A stretch of DNA of 64,000 nt from Allotamlana fucoidanivorans. GTDB taxonomy: Bacteria > Bacteroidota > Bacteroidia > Flavobacteriales > Flavobacteriaceae. A program made the position numbers and the translations under genes. Below are positions 54,269 through 63,482 of the stretch, one piece after another. Each line of letters starts with the position of its first letter. Positions within the stretch are counted from its first letter, which is position 1. Below the pieces are notes generated by a model. That model was not told the DNA's origin and ran no database searches. It was given only the letters and a program-made list of their open reading frames with translations. The stretch covers positions 62,001 through 126,000 of the forward strand of contig NZ_VDCS01000002.1 in assembly GCF_006265225.1 (NCBI RefSeq), read 5' to 3'.

Positions 54269-56633
54269 TTCCTTTTAATCTACTAAACAGACCTTTATTT
54301 TCATCGGAGGCATAATACCCATACTTAGCGCCATAACCAAAATTAGATTGCTTCACATCATTAACAATAAGCATCATTCTTTGTAATTTATTCTGCTCAT
54401 AAATCTCTTTGGTAAAATTAAGTACCGCCTTATCGGTGTAGCCAGCTCTTACTAAGTACATGGTATACCCCGCATATTCACTAATAATTAAAGTATCTGT
54501 AACCAACATAGAAGGCGCTGTATCAACTATAACGTAATCATATTGCTCTGAAACCGTATCAAATAATGTTTTTACGCGATCACTCATAAGTAACTCAGCC
54601 GGGTTTGGAGGTATTCTACCAGATAATAAAACATCTAGTTTAATCCCATTGATGTTATAAGAATTAATAGTCTCTCCAAGTAGAACCGATGAATCTGCTA
54701 AATACTCAGACAACCCAATAGTTTTTGCATCCACTTTTTTATCCACTGATTTCTTAATCTGCTGAGCCAATTGCGGATTTCTTAAATCGGCACCAATAAC
54801 TAAAACCCTATGACCCGAATGACTTAAGGTTAGCGCAGCATTTAAACTAACAAAAGATTTGCCCTCTCCTTTAATGGTAGAAGTAACAAAAACAACATTG
54901 CCATAGCGTTCAAGGGTTTTGCTTTTCTTTATAAAATCAAAATTAGTGCGTATAATCCTGAAAGACTCCGATAATAAAGAACGGTCATTTTGCTTTATTA
55001 AAACTTGATTTTCTTTGATATTAGGTATTTCACCGAGTACGGGTATATTCTTAATTACGTCTTGTAAATCTTCTTTATTATGAATTTTGGTATCTAATAA
55101 ATCAACCACATAGATAATTAAAAAAGGAATGAGCAAGCCAATAAAAAGAGCACCTGCATAAATAACCATTGGCCTTTTTTGAACAGTTCCCAAGCCATAT
55201 GCTGGTTCTACAATTTTTGCGCTAGGCATGGTTGTTGTTTGTGAAATTTCCGCTTCCTCTCTTTTTTCAAGTAAATACAAATACAGAGACTCTTTAATAC
55301 TTTGTTTTCTACTAATAGAAATTAATTTGCTTTCTTGAACAGGAACTGAAGAAATCTTTGAATTAATAGTACTAAGTTGATTTTGTAATCCTCTCAGTTG
55401 AATGTTTAACGTGTTTATATTGTTATCAATACTTACACTCAAATTACTTTTTATAGCCTTTAGTGTTTGTTCAAGTTGGATGACCACCGAATTATTTTCC
55501 CCAGCACTTTTTAAAACCAAACGACGTTGTTCAATCAATTCATTATAACGCGACGCCAGACTTACTAATGCGGGGTCACTTCCTCCAAGGTTAGCAGGTA
55601 AATTATCAAAAGCTCCTGTCTCAAGCGTTTTCTTCATATAATTCAACATATTTAGCTGAATTCTAATATCTTGAAGTTGCTGTTCACTATTAAGGCTAGA
55701 ACTTGATAGCATTCCACTTTTTGAAGAAATATCAGTAATTTTATTAGCCGATTTATAACGTACTATACTGTCCTCTACATCTAATAAATCTGATGCTATG
55801 GCTTCTACTCTATCATTGATAAAATTAGCCGTAGCTTTAGCCCTCAATTTGTTTTTTTCAACCGTAACCAGATTATACTCATTAACCAAGGTATTTATAA
55901 TATCTATAGATTTATTTTCAACTTCGCTCTCTAAAAACAAATCAATTACTTTTGAGCCTTTCGCAGCAGGAAAAATGCTTAACTTTTCCTTGAGTAATTT
56001 GGCTACCGTTTTAACTGGTGTTACTTTAATCTTAAATGCTCTACCTTGATAGGTATTAACCTCATGGTCACCCTTTTTAGAAATAACAACACCGCCCATA
56101 GCAGTTGATATAGTCTCATCAAAAGTATAGGTTTTAGGATCTTCATCCACATGAGATTTATACTCAAAATGTGATTCTGAAATAGGTTTTATATAGAACA
56201 TGGTACTTGTTCTAGCAAGTACTGAGTCTGACACTAAAAACTGAACATCAAATGGTCTCCCTGAATACATTTCATACTCATTTACTTTTCCTAAGGAAAA
56301 AAACTGAATATTCAGATTTAACTTTTCAACCACATTTTTTATCAAATTTCTTGATTTTATCACTTGAATTTCATCCTCAACTTTATTGTCCTCTTGACCT
56401 GTGACAAATGATAAATCTTTTAAAACAGCATTCCCCGGATTACTATTATTATCCAACAACATAATTTTAGCCGTTGCAGAATATACTGGAACGGTATATC
56501 GATTCTTAAGAAATGCCAACAGAGCACATACCAAAACACTTAATGCAAACCATTTCCAGCGTTTTACATATGCCATGACGGCCTTCTTTAGGTTAAATTT
56601 TCCTGTGTTTGTTGGGATATTATTATTTTCCAT
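54261..56633 (-). CDS. wzc: Wzc-type polysaccharide co-polymerase and tyrosine autokinase
   Basis: A 790-residue inner-membrane protein. A Wzz domain with two membrane helices (about 33-53 and 498-520 by the hydrophobic runs) flanks a long periplasmic coiled coil. The C-terminal BY-kinase has Walker A TSTIKGEGKSFVSLN, Walker A' VLVIGADLRNP (the first Asp of the enteric motif is Gly, as in relatives from this phylum) and Walker B YDYVIVDTAPS. The tail has a Tyr cluster, YGAKYGYYAS, for autophosphorylation. Start at the MENNN codon at 56633; 56639 (MYMENN) is possible. Confidence 0.93.
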   Translation of the reverse strand: MENNNIPTNTGKFNLKKAVMAYVKRWKWFALSVLVCALLAFLKNRYTVPVYSATAKIMLLDNNSNPGNAVLKDLSFVTGQEDNKVEDEIQVIKSRNLIKNVVEKLNLNIQFFSLGKVNEYEMYSGRPFDVQFLVSDSVLARTSTMFYIKPISESHFEYKSHVDEDPKTYTFDETISTAMGGVVISKKGDHEVNTYQGRAFKIKVTPVKTVAKLLKEKLSIFPAAKGSKVIDLFLESEVENKSIDIINTLVNEYNLVTVEKNKLRAKATANFINDRVEAIASDLLDVEDSIVRYKSANKITDISSKSGMLSSSSLNSEQQLQDIRIQLNMLNYMKKTLETGAFDNLPANLGGSDPALVSLASRYNELIEQRRLVLKSAGENNSVVIQLEQTLKAIKSNLSVSIDNNINTLNIQLRGLQNQLSTINSKISSVPVQESKLISISRKQSIKESLYLYLLEKREEAEISQTTTMPSAKIVEPAYGLGTVQKRPMVIYAGALFIGLLIPFLIIYVVDLLDTKIHNKEDLQDVIKNIPVLGEIPNIKENQVLIKQNDRSLLSESFRIIRTNFDFIKKSKTLERYGNVVFVTSTIKGEGKSFVSLNAALTLSHSGHRVLVIGADLRNPQLAQQIKKSVDKKVDAKTIGLSEYLADSSVLLGETINSYNINGIKLDVLLSGRIPPNPAELLMSDRVKTLFDTVSEQYDYVIVDTAPSMLVTDTLIISEYAGYTMYLVRAGYTDKAVLNFTKEIYEQNKLQRMMLIVNDVKQSNFGYGAKYGYYASDENKGLFSRLKGTT

Positions 56634-56643
56634 GTACATAATT

Positions 56644-57414
56644 CTAGCGCGTAAATAAAATACCAATAGTTATAGCAAGCCCTAATAAAGATGCAAAAAC
56701 ACCAATTCTGGCATCCCCAGAGGCTCTACTCACACCAAAGCTATTGGGTTCTACATAAACCACATCATTTTGTGTTAAGTAGTACACCGGTGAATTAAAA
56801 ACTTCTTTACTTGTTAAATCAATACGGGTATAGGTTTTTGCTCCATTAAAATCACGAATTACTAAAACATTATCTCTTTTACCTGTTATCGCTAAATCGC
56901 CTGCAGCCGATAAAGCCTCTAAGATAGAAATGCGTTCTCCAGTTACTGGGTAAACACCAGGGTTATTTACTTGGCCAAAAACCGACACTCTATAATTATT
57001 AATTCGCATAATAACCACCGGATCTTTGAGCAGTTTTCCGTCCTCAAACTTCTTTTTAAATAATTGCTTTGCTTCCTCAATGGTTAAACCTTCTAATTTT
57101 ACTTTTCCTAAAACAGGGTAATCCACATTGCCTTCTGAGTCTATCAAGTATTGAACCAAGGTGCCTTGACCATTACCACCAGTTGATTCAATTAAATTGT
57201 ACGGCTGCGTAACTGTTAAATCTGGAGTGGAAATATAAATACTTAATAAATCACCTGTTTTTAATGTTGCATTAAATGTATTGGTATCTACAATCGTTTC
57301 AGCATTTTTTGCATTCTGAAAATACACAATATCCTTCTTTGTGGAGCAAGAACTCACCAAAGCAAGCACATATAAAACGATAATTAACTTAAATGTTGAA
57401 GTCAATCGGCTCAT
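56644..57414 (-). CDS. wza: Wza-type polysaccharide export lipoprotein
   Basis: A 256-residue outer-membrane lipoprotein. The lipobox LALVSSC puts Cys23 at the mature start. A Poly_export domain (about 45-135, LKTGDLLSIYISTPDL, DSEGNVDYPVLGKVKLEGLT) is followed by a SLBB domain (VSVFGQVNNPGVYPVTGERISILEALSAAGD) and a final hydrophobic helix (about 236-254) that would line the outer-membrane pore. It works with Wzc, 10 bp downstream. Confidence 0.93.
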   Translation of the reverse strand: MSRLTSTFKLIIVLYVLALVSSCSTKKDIVYFQNAKNAETIVDTNTFNATLKTGDLLSIYISTPDLTVTQPYNLIESTGGNGQGTLVQYLIDSEGNVDYPVLGKVKLEGLTIEEAKQLFKKKFEDGKLLKDPVVIMRINNYRVSVFGQVNNPGVYPVTGERISILEALSAAGDLAITGKRDNVLVIRDFNGAKTYTRIDLTSKEVFNSPVYYLTQNDVVYVEPNSFGVSRASGDARIGVFASLLGLAITIGILFTR

Positions 57415-57458
57415 GTAGTTTTAAGATTTGGAGGGAAAGTTAAAGAATTTTAATTGAT

Positions 57459-59420
57459 TTATAATAGATTACTATAATTTCTAGAGCTTGTTTCATTTAA
57501 AGCAGACATACTCTTTGCTTTTTTATATATCTGAACCCGTTTATCAAATTTCTCGTAATCAGAATTATTAGATTGATATTCAGGAATGAGTTGCTTCATT
57601 TTCAAAACAATATTATTGTTTTGAAAACGGTTAGTCATACATAGTTCTTCAATCTCTGATTTTATCTTGCTATATTCTAGTGCTCTCGTTTTACTTATCA
57701 TAATCTTCTTGTGATAGGTTGATAAGGTGTTTTCCCCATTAGCCAGCAACTCTTCATACAATTTTTCTCCAGGTCTTAAGCCGGTTATCCTAATATCAAT
57801 ATCTTCTGGATATCGCAAACCTGAAAGTTTAATCATATTTTTAGCTAAATCAAATATTTTAACCGATTCGCCCATATCGAAAATAAATATTTCACCACCT
57901 TTACCCATCGTGCCAGCTTCCAATACCAAACGAGACGCCTCAGGTATGGTCATAAAATAACGGGTGATATCTTTATGCGTTAAGGTTAAAGGCCCTCCAT
58001 TTTCTATTTGTTTTTTAAACAAGGGAATCACGGAACCATTGGATCCTAAAACATTACCGAAGCGCGTTGTAATAAATTTTGTTTTGCTTTCCTTTTGTAA
58101 GCAACTAATATACATTTCAGCAAGGCGCTTCGTGGCTCCCATTACGCTAGTAGGGTTAACTGCTTTGTCAGTAGAGACAAAAACAAATTTTTTCACATTA
58201 TACCTGGATGCGGTATCGGCAAGAAGCTTAGTACCATTTACATTTATTTTTATAGCTTCATAAGGGGTTTGTTCCATCAATGGAACATGCTTGTATGCCG
58301 CAGCATGAAACACCAAAGTCGGTTTGTATTGTTGAAATATGGTATCAATTCTTAAACCATCTCTAATATCTGCCACTATAGCAGTTTGATTATGAAAACC
58401 ACTACGTATTAAATCTTGTTGCACATCATAAAGCGCTGATTCTGCTTGGTCTACCAATATAAGTTCCTTAACACTAAAATGAGCCAGTTGTTTTACCAAT
58501 TCACTTCCAATAGACCCGGCAGCTCCAGAAATAAGCACGGTTTCACCCCTAAACTCGCTTAACAAATTAGGATTGTCTATTTCAATAGGTGGACGACCCA
58601 ACAAATCTTCTATTTGCACTTGTTTGATTTGTTTTGTACTTAATTCACCATTAATCCATTGCTCGATAGGTGGTACTTTATTAATTTTAACATCAGAATC
58701 TACTAAACTATCAACTAACCTTCTTAAGCGTTCTAATTTTAACGTTTGAGAGGCTACAATAATTTCATCAATACGATTACTATGAATATAGTCCGCTGAT
58801 ACTTGTTGATGATTTATGATAGAAATCCCATTAATCTTTTTTCCTATTTTCTTCACATCATCATCAATGAACGCTACAACTTGGTAGGAGGAATTGTTAT
58901 TACTCACTAAAGCATTGTAGGTAACAATACCAGAATCAGCCGCACCATAAATTAAAACACGCTTTGATACTCTGAACTTACATTTTAGGTACTTAAACAA
59001 CATTTTAAATGCTAATCTGCTTGCGGCAAGTAGTACAAAACTCAATAAGGCATGTATAACAATAATAGATAAAGGAATGGTAAAATTAGGGGCTAATCCT
59101 GTTGTTCTATTTATAAACACAACACCAATACACAATGCTGATATTAGTGCTATAGATTTAAAAACAGTAACAATGTCTGAAAATCCGGTATGGCGGATCA
59201 AACTTTTATAGGAGCCTATAATTAAAAAACTAACCGAAGCCACAATAACCAAAAAAGGCAATTGAATAGCAAACTGTTTTAAATCGAACTGTAAAGTAAA
59301 ATTAAAACGGATGAGATAAGCCATACAAAATGTTACTAGTATTGAGAGCAAATCAATACCAAAAACCAGCCATTTTGAAGCATGTTTATGAGTGAGGGAA
59401 GCTAAGTAATTTTTTATCAT
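57459..59420 (-). CDS. WbpM/CapD-type 4,6-dehydratase, membrane form
   Basis: A 653-residue protein with four N-terminal membrane helices (about 17-128), a Rossmann-like domain (YGAADSGIVTYNALVS, about 158-250) and a C-terminal SDR 4,6-dehydratase. The NAD loop is ISGAAGSIGSELVKQL and the active region STDKAVNPTSVMGATKRLAEMY with Thr-Met-Lys. LRPGEKLYEELL is the family signature. It makes a UDP-4-keto-6-deoxy-hexosamine, the substrate for the aminotransferase encoded just upstream. It overlaps that gene by 4 bp. Confidence 0.92.
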   Translation of the reverse strand: MIKNYLASLTHKHASKWLVFGIDLLSILVTFCMAYLIRFNFTLQFDLKQFAIQLPFLVIVASVSFLIIGSYKSLIRHTGFSDIVTVFKSIALISALCIGVVFINRTTGLAPNFTIPLSIIVIHALLSFVLLAASRLAFKMLFKYLKCKFRVSKRVLIYGAADSGIVTYNALVSNNNSSYQVVAFIDDDVKKIGKKINGISIINHQQVSADYIHSNRIDEIIVASQTLKLERLRRLVDSLVDSDVKINKVPPIEQWINGELSTKQIKQVQIEDLLGRPPIEIDNPNLLSEFRGETVLISGAAGSIGSELVKQLAHFSVKELILVDQAESALYDVQQDLIRSGFHNQTAIVADIRDGLRIDTIFQQYKPTLVFHAAAYKHVPLMEQTPYEAIKINVNGTKLLADTASRYNVKKFVFVSTDKAVNPTSVMGATKRLAEMYISCLQKESKTKFITTRFGNVLGSNGSVIPLFKKQIENGGPLTLTHKDITRYFMTIPEASRLVLEAGTMGKGGEIFIFDMGESVKIFDLAKNMIKLSGLRYPEDIDIRITGLRPGEKLYEELLANGENTLSTYHKKIMISKTRALEYSKIKSEIEELCMTNRFQNNNIVLKMKQLIPEYQSNNSDYEKFDKRVQIYKKAKSMSALNETSSRNYSNLL

Positions 59421-60547
59421 GAATTGAGGGATTTCTTTATAATAGCAATAATTCTGTTTAAGTCATCAGTGTCTAAATTAGAGCCACTAGGCAAACACAA
59501 GCCCCTATTGAAAAGGTCTTCTGATACGCCATTGGTATAGCTCAAACAATGCATAAACACAGGTTGTAAATGCATTGGTTTCCATAAGGGTCTGGATTCA
59601 ATATCGTCCTGTAACAACGCTTTTCTTATACGCTCTCTGGTCTCAAATGCGTCTGTTGAAATACAGGTTATCCATCGGTTTGAAAAACAACCTGTTGGTT
59701 CTTCTAAAAAAGTAATGGAATTACATTCTGATAAATGTCTTTTATAATACTCGTAATTTCTTCGTCTAGCTTCAACTCTTAAGTCAAGTACTTCCATTTG
59801 TCCTCTACCTATACCCGCTAAAACATTACTCATTCTATAATTAAAACCAATGGAAGAATGTTCATAATGCGCCGCATCATCACGAGCCTGTGTGGCCAAG
59901 AAAACAGCCCGTTTTTTTAGGGATGGATCTTTACAAATCAAGGCACCGCCACCCGAGGTTGTTATAATTTTATTACCATTGAATGATAAAATTCCAAAAT
60001 CCGCTAAGGTGCCACAAGGTTTACCATAATAGGTACTTCCAAAAGCTTCAGCACTATCCTCTATCACTGGAATACCATACTTTTTTGCAATAGTTTGTAT
60101 AGCATGCGCTTTATAGGGTACCCCATATAAATGCACCGCTATAATGGCTTTAGGTGTTTTGTTTTTATGTATTCTGTCAATTATCGCCTTCTCGAGCAGA
60201 TACGGATCCATATTCCAGGTCTCTAATTCGCTATCCACAAAAATAGGCGTAGCACCTTCATAGAGAATCGGGTTGGCTGAGGCCGCAAAGGTAAAACTTT
60301 GACATATTACCTCGTCACCCACTCCTATACCTAATAAGCGTAAGGCTATATGTATGGCTGCAGTACCTGAACTTAACGCAGCTACATCACAATCATTGCC
60401 CAAGTAATGTTTAATAGCATCTTCAAAACCATCAACATTGGGCCCTAATGGAGCAATCCAATTAGAATCAAAGGCCTGGGCAACATATTTTTGCTCTGCA
60501 CCTCCCATATGGGGAGAGGATAAATATATTTTCGTTTTAGTTAGCAT
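59417..60547 (-). CDS. DegT/DnrJ/EryC1 sugar aminotransferase (PglE-like)
   Basis: A 376-residue PLP enzyme. The Schiff-base Lys is in FGILSFNGNKIITTSGGGAL; SSGTAAIHIAL and EDSAEAFGSTYYGKPCG are cofactor contacts. It transfers an amino group to a UDP-4-keto-6-deoxy sugar, giving a 4-amino sugar such as a bacillosamine precursor. First gene of the leftward capsule operon, after a 567-bp non-coding stretch. Confidence 0.93.
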   Translation of the reverse strand: MLTKTKIYLSSPHMGGAEQKYVAQAFDSNWIAPLGPNVDGFEDAIKHYLGNDCDVAALSSGTAAIHIALRLLGIGVGDEVICQSFTFAASANPILYEGATPIFVDSELETWNMDPYLLEKAIIDRIHKNKTPKAIIAVHLYGVPYKAHAIQTIAKKYGIPVIEDSAEAFGSTYYGKPCGTLADFGILSFNGNKIITTSGGGALICKDPSLKKRAVFLATQARDDAAHYEHSSIGFNYRMSNVLAGIGRGQMEVLDLRVEARRRNYEYYKRHLSECNSITFLEEPTGCFSNRWITCISTDAFETRERIRKALLQDDIESRPLWKPMHLQPVFMHCLSYTNGVSEDLFNRGLCLPSGSNLDTDDLNRIIAIIKKSLNS

Positions 60548-61114
60548 GGTTTGTTATCATATTGTTTAATGGCATAAGGCGAGCCTCCATAGTAATCAAC
60601 TATGTTGCTTTTCGTTTTAAAAATATATGGAATTTCCCTTGAGACATTAATACAAATTCGTTTTAATTAATATTTTTAACATGTGTTTTATAATGTTATA
60701 ACAACCTATTTTCTAGATATAGCATATAAACACAAATTAAATTTTTAAGCTATTAATCAATTCAATTTTTGTATTCAACGGTGTAAATTTAGTAATTGTT
60801 TTAATTCATTGGAGGCACTTAGAATATATTTCGCTAAAAGCCTATTTATTTCGGTTTATCAGCAACCAAAATTCAGGATATAGCAAAAGTTTGCAACTCA
60901 TCGAACGCCTCGTATTTAAACGATGTTAATGTACCGCTTACTTGCTCTATACAACCCATATGACCTTTCTGTTTTTTAACATGAGGCGCATACATCGGAA
61001 AAATTAACACCAGCATGAATTTCATCGGAAAAAATGAAACCTTAATACAGGAATCATCTTTCCTTTCATAAATTTTTATAATATTTGCTTCAGCTATTAA
61101 ACACCCAAACAAAA
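60548..61114. other. Long intergenic region between divergent capsule operons
   Basis: 567 bp without a convincing gene. It contains a small hairpin CATAGT-AATCA-ACTATG (60588-60604) in the leader of the leftward operon, a very AT-rich middle (60660-60790) and a repeated CATCGGAAAAA (60997 and 61022 areas). A minus-strand frame 60873-61127 is open but its peptide is not recognised. Promoters for both operons must lie here; a TAATATTTG-like box precedes the gene at 61115. Confidence 0.5.
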
Positions 61115-62113
61115 ATGACTTACCCACAACTGGATGAATTAAAAGGAAAACGTGTTTTAGTAACAGGAGGTGCTGGCTTTATAGGGTCAAACCTGATTGA
61201 AGTATTACTAGCACATGGTATAGCTGTTGTTTGCTTAGATAATTTTTCAACAGGAAAGCGAGAGAATATCACACCCTTTTTATCAGATTCAAATTTCACT
61301 TTAATTGAAGGCGATATTAGGCATCTTGAGGATTGTAACCAAGCATGCAAGAACGTAAACTACGTGTTGCATCAAGCGGCTCTAGGATCTGTACCAAGAT
61401 CTATTAAAGATCCCATCACAACGAATGATGTTAATATTTCAGGATTTTTAAATATGCTGGTAGCAGCAAGAGATGCTAAGGTAACCCGCTTTGTATATGC
61501 GGCAAGTTCATCAACCTATGGTGATCATGAAGCTTTACCAAAAGTTGAGGACGTTATTGGCAAGCCTCTTTCGCCCTACGCCATTACCAAATATGTGAAT
61601 GAATTATATGCTGATATCTTTCAAAAAACCTATGGCCTAGATACAATAGGCTTAAGGTATTTTAATGTGTTTGGAAAGCGCCAAGATCCTGATGGAGCCT
61701 ATGCTGCGGTGATTCCCCTGTTTGTAAAACAACTTATAAAACATGAGTCGCCTGTAATTAATGGAGACGGCAGTTACTCGCGTGACTTTACCTATATAGA
61801 CAATGTGGTTCAAATGAATATATTGGCTCTAACCACTACAAACAAAGCGGCTTTAAATACGGTGTATAATGTGGCTTATGGTGAACGCACTACGCTTTTA
61901 GAACTAGCAAGTTTATTGAAGAATCACTTAGCTCAGTTTGATAGGGACATTCTTAATGTTGCGATTAAACATAGAGATAACCGGGTTGGTGATATTCCGC
62001 ATTCTTTAGCCTCTATAGACAAAGCAAAACAACGCCTCCAGTACAAGCCAAAGTACAATATCGATAAAGGTATTGAGGCTGCAGTAACATGGTATTGGAA
62101 CCATTTAAAATAA
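61115..62113 (+). CDS. UDP-GlcNAc C4-epimerase, WbpP/TviC-like
   Basis: A 332-residue SDR. The NAD loop is [19 protein letters not shown]; the catalytic Ser-Tyr-Lys triad lies in AASSSTYG and [40 protein letters not shown] is characteristic of the WbpP/TviC subgroup, which epimerises UDP-GlcNAc to UDP-GalNAc (or the uronic forms). Start at 61115 ([13 protein letters not shown]). It works with the dehydrogenase encoded 71 bp downstream to give an N-acetylhexosaminuronic acid. Confidence 0.9.
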   Translation: MTYPQLDELKGKRVLVTGGAGFIGSNLIEVLLAHGIAVVCLDNFSTGKRENITPFLSDSNFTLIEGDIRHLEDCNQACKNVNYVLHQAALGSVPRSIKDPITTNDVNISGFLNMLVAARDAKVTRFVYAASSSTYGDHEALPKVEDVIGKPLSPYAITKYVNELYADIFQKTYGLDTIGLRYFNVFGKRQDPDGAYAAVIPLFVKQLIKHESPVINGDGSYSRDFTYIDNVVQMNILALTTTNKAALNTVYNVAYGERTTLLELASLLKNHLAQFDRDILNVAIKHRDNRVGDIPHSLASIDKAKQRLQYKPKYNIDKGIEAAVTWYWNHLK

Positions 62114-62120
62114 TTACAAA

Positions 62121-62147
62121 TGTCAGTCTGAGCGCAGTCGAAGACTC
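62121..62147. repeat. Short intergenic repeat, flavobacterial GAGCGCAGTCGA type
   Basis: TGTCAGTCTGAGCGCAGTCG followed by AAGACTC sits between two capsule genes. GTCT/AGAC arms flank a GAGCGCAGTCGA core. I recognise this from memory as a short intergenic repeat common in genomes of this family; only one copy is in the window, so it cannot be confirmed here. Confidence 0.5.
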
Positions 62148-62184
62148 ATAAACAAATCAACTAATCAAAGAATAAACACCTAAA

Positions 62185-63465
62185 ATGAACAATATAAAAA
62201 TAGCAGTAATTGGTTTAGGCTATGTAGGTTTACCATTGGCTAGGTTATTTGCTACAAAATATCCTGTGATTGGCTTTGATATCAATGAAAAGCGCATTGA
62301 TGAGCTAAGGCAAGGCAAGGACACCACACTAGAGGTGGCCTCAGATGTTTTAACAGCAGTGTTAAAAAACACCAACAATAATACCATAGGGCTTTTTTGT
62401 GCGTCTCATCTTCAGGCTATAAAAGACTGCAACTATTATATAGTAACGGTACCCACACCTATTGATAAAAATAATAGGCCCGATTTAACACCGCTTTACA
62501 AATCGAGTGAAACCGTGGGCAAAGTGCTTAAAAAAGGAGATATTGTTATTTATGAATCTACGGTGTATCCTGGAGTGACTGAAGAAGAATGTATCCCTGT
62601 ACTGGAACGTGTAAGCGGACTTACCTTTAACCAAGATTTTTATGCTGGCTATTCTCCAGAGCGGATCAATCCGGGCGATAAATTACATACCGTAGATAAG
62701 ATATTAAAAGTAACGGCAGGCTCTACCCCAGAAATCGGTAAAAAAGTAGATGCCCTTTATGCGAGTGTGATTACCGCAGGTACGCACCTAGCGCCTACTA
62801 TCAAAGTAGCAGAGGCGGCTAAGGTGATTGAAAACTCGCAACGCGATATTAATATTGCCTTTGTTAATGAGCTGGCTAAAATTTTCAATCTATTAGATAT
62901 TGATACCCATGCGGTATTAGAAGCTGCAGGCACCAAATGGAATTTTTTACCCTTTAAACCCGGCTTGGTAGGCGGGCATTGTATAGGGGTTGACCCTTAC
63001 TATTTAGCCCAAAAAGCCCAAGAGGTGGGCTATCATCCTGAAATTATTTTAGCAGGCCGCAGGGTCAATGATAGTATGGGACACTATGTAGCGGCTCAAG
63101 TGATAAAGTTGATGCTGCAAAAAGACATTCGTATTAATGAGGCTAATATTTTGGTTTTGGGTATTACATTTAAAGAAAATTGTCCTGATGTACGGAACAC
63201 CAAAGTGGTTGATGTAGTACATGAGCTTAAAAGCTATAATACCAACATTACTATTTATGATCCTTGGGCCAACCCAGAAGAAGTGAAACATGAATATGGC
63301 TTATCAACTACCCAAAACCTCCCTTCTGAACAATTTGACGCCGTAGTTTTAACCGTGGCTCATAAAGAATTTTTAGATGAAAATTTAGACGCTTTATTGA
63401 AAGATAATGGTGTTTTATATGATGTAAAAGGCGTTTTAAAATTATCTGTAAGTGGAAGGTTGTAA
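62185..63465 (+). CDS. UDP-N-acetylhexosamine 6-dehydrogenase, WbpO/TviB-like
   Basis: A 426-residue nucleotide-sugar dehydrogenase. The NAD loop is IAVIGLGYVGLPLARLFA; STVYPGVTEEECIPVLE and the catalytic Cys in GLVGGHCIGVDPYYLAQKA are diagnostic. VLGITFKENCPDVRNTKVVD begins the C-terminal sugar-binding domain. It oxidises UDP-GlcNAc or UDP-GalNAc to the uronate, as for Vi-type antigens. Followed 17 bp later by the flippase gene. Confidence 0.93.
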   Translation: MNNIKIAVIGLGYVGLPLARLFATKYPVIGFDINEKRIDELRQGKDTTLEVASDVLTAVLKNTNNNTIGLFCASHLQAIKDCNYYIVTVPTPIDKNNRPDLTPLYKSSETVGKVLKKGDIVIYESTVYPGVTEEECIPVLERVSGLTFNQDFYAGYSPERINPGDKLHTVDKILKVTAGSTPEIGKKVDALYASVITAGTHLAPTIKVAEAAKVIENSQRDINIAFVNELAKIFNLLDIDTHAVLEAAGTKWNFLPFKPGLVGGHCIGVDPYYLAQKAQEVGYHPEIILAGRRVNDSMGHYVAAQVIKLMLQKDIRINEANILVLGITFKENCPDVRNTKVVDVVHELKSYNTNITIYDPWANPEEVKHEYGLSTTQNLPSEQFDAVVLTVAHKEFLDENLDALLKDNGVLYDVKGVLKLSVSGRL

Positions 63466-63482
63466 ACGAAAATTAAACTAAA

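Noticed and set aside
54780-54850. Broken Walker A' motif in Wzc
   Set aside because: The change of the first Asp to Gly (VLVIGADLRNP) is, as far as I recall, usual for this phylum; the second Asp, Walker A and Walker B are intact.
60873-61127. Minus-strand 84-codon frame in the capsule intergenic region
   Set aside because: It overlaps the start of the epimerase gene, has no promoter or recognisable domain, and its inner Met start gives only 50 residues. Kept as a note in the intergenic entry.
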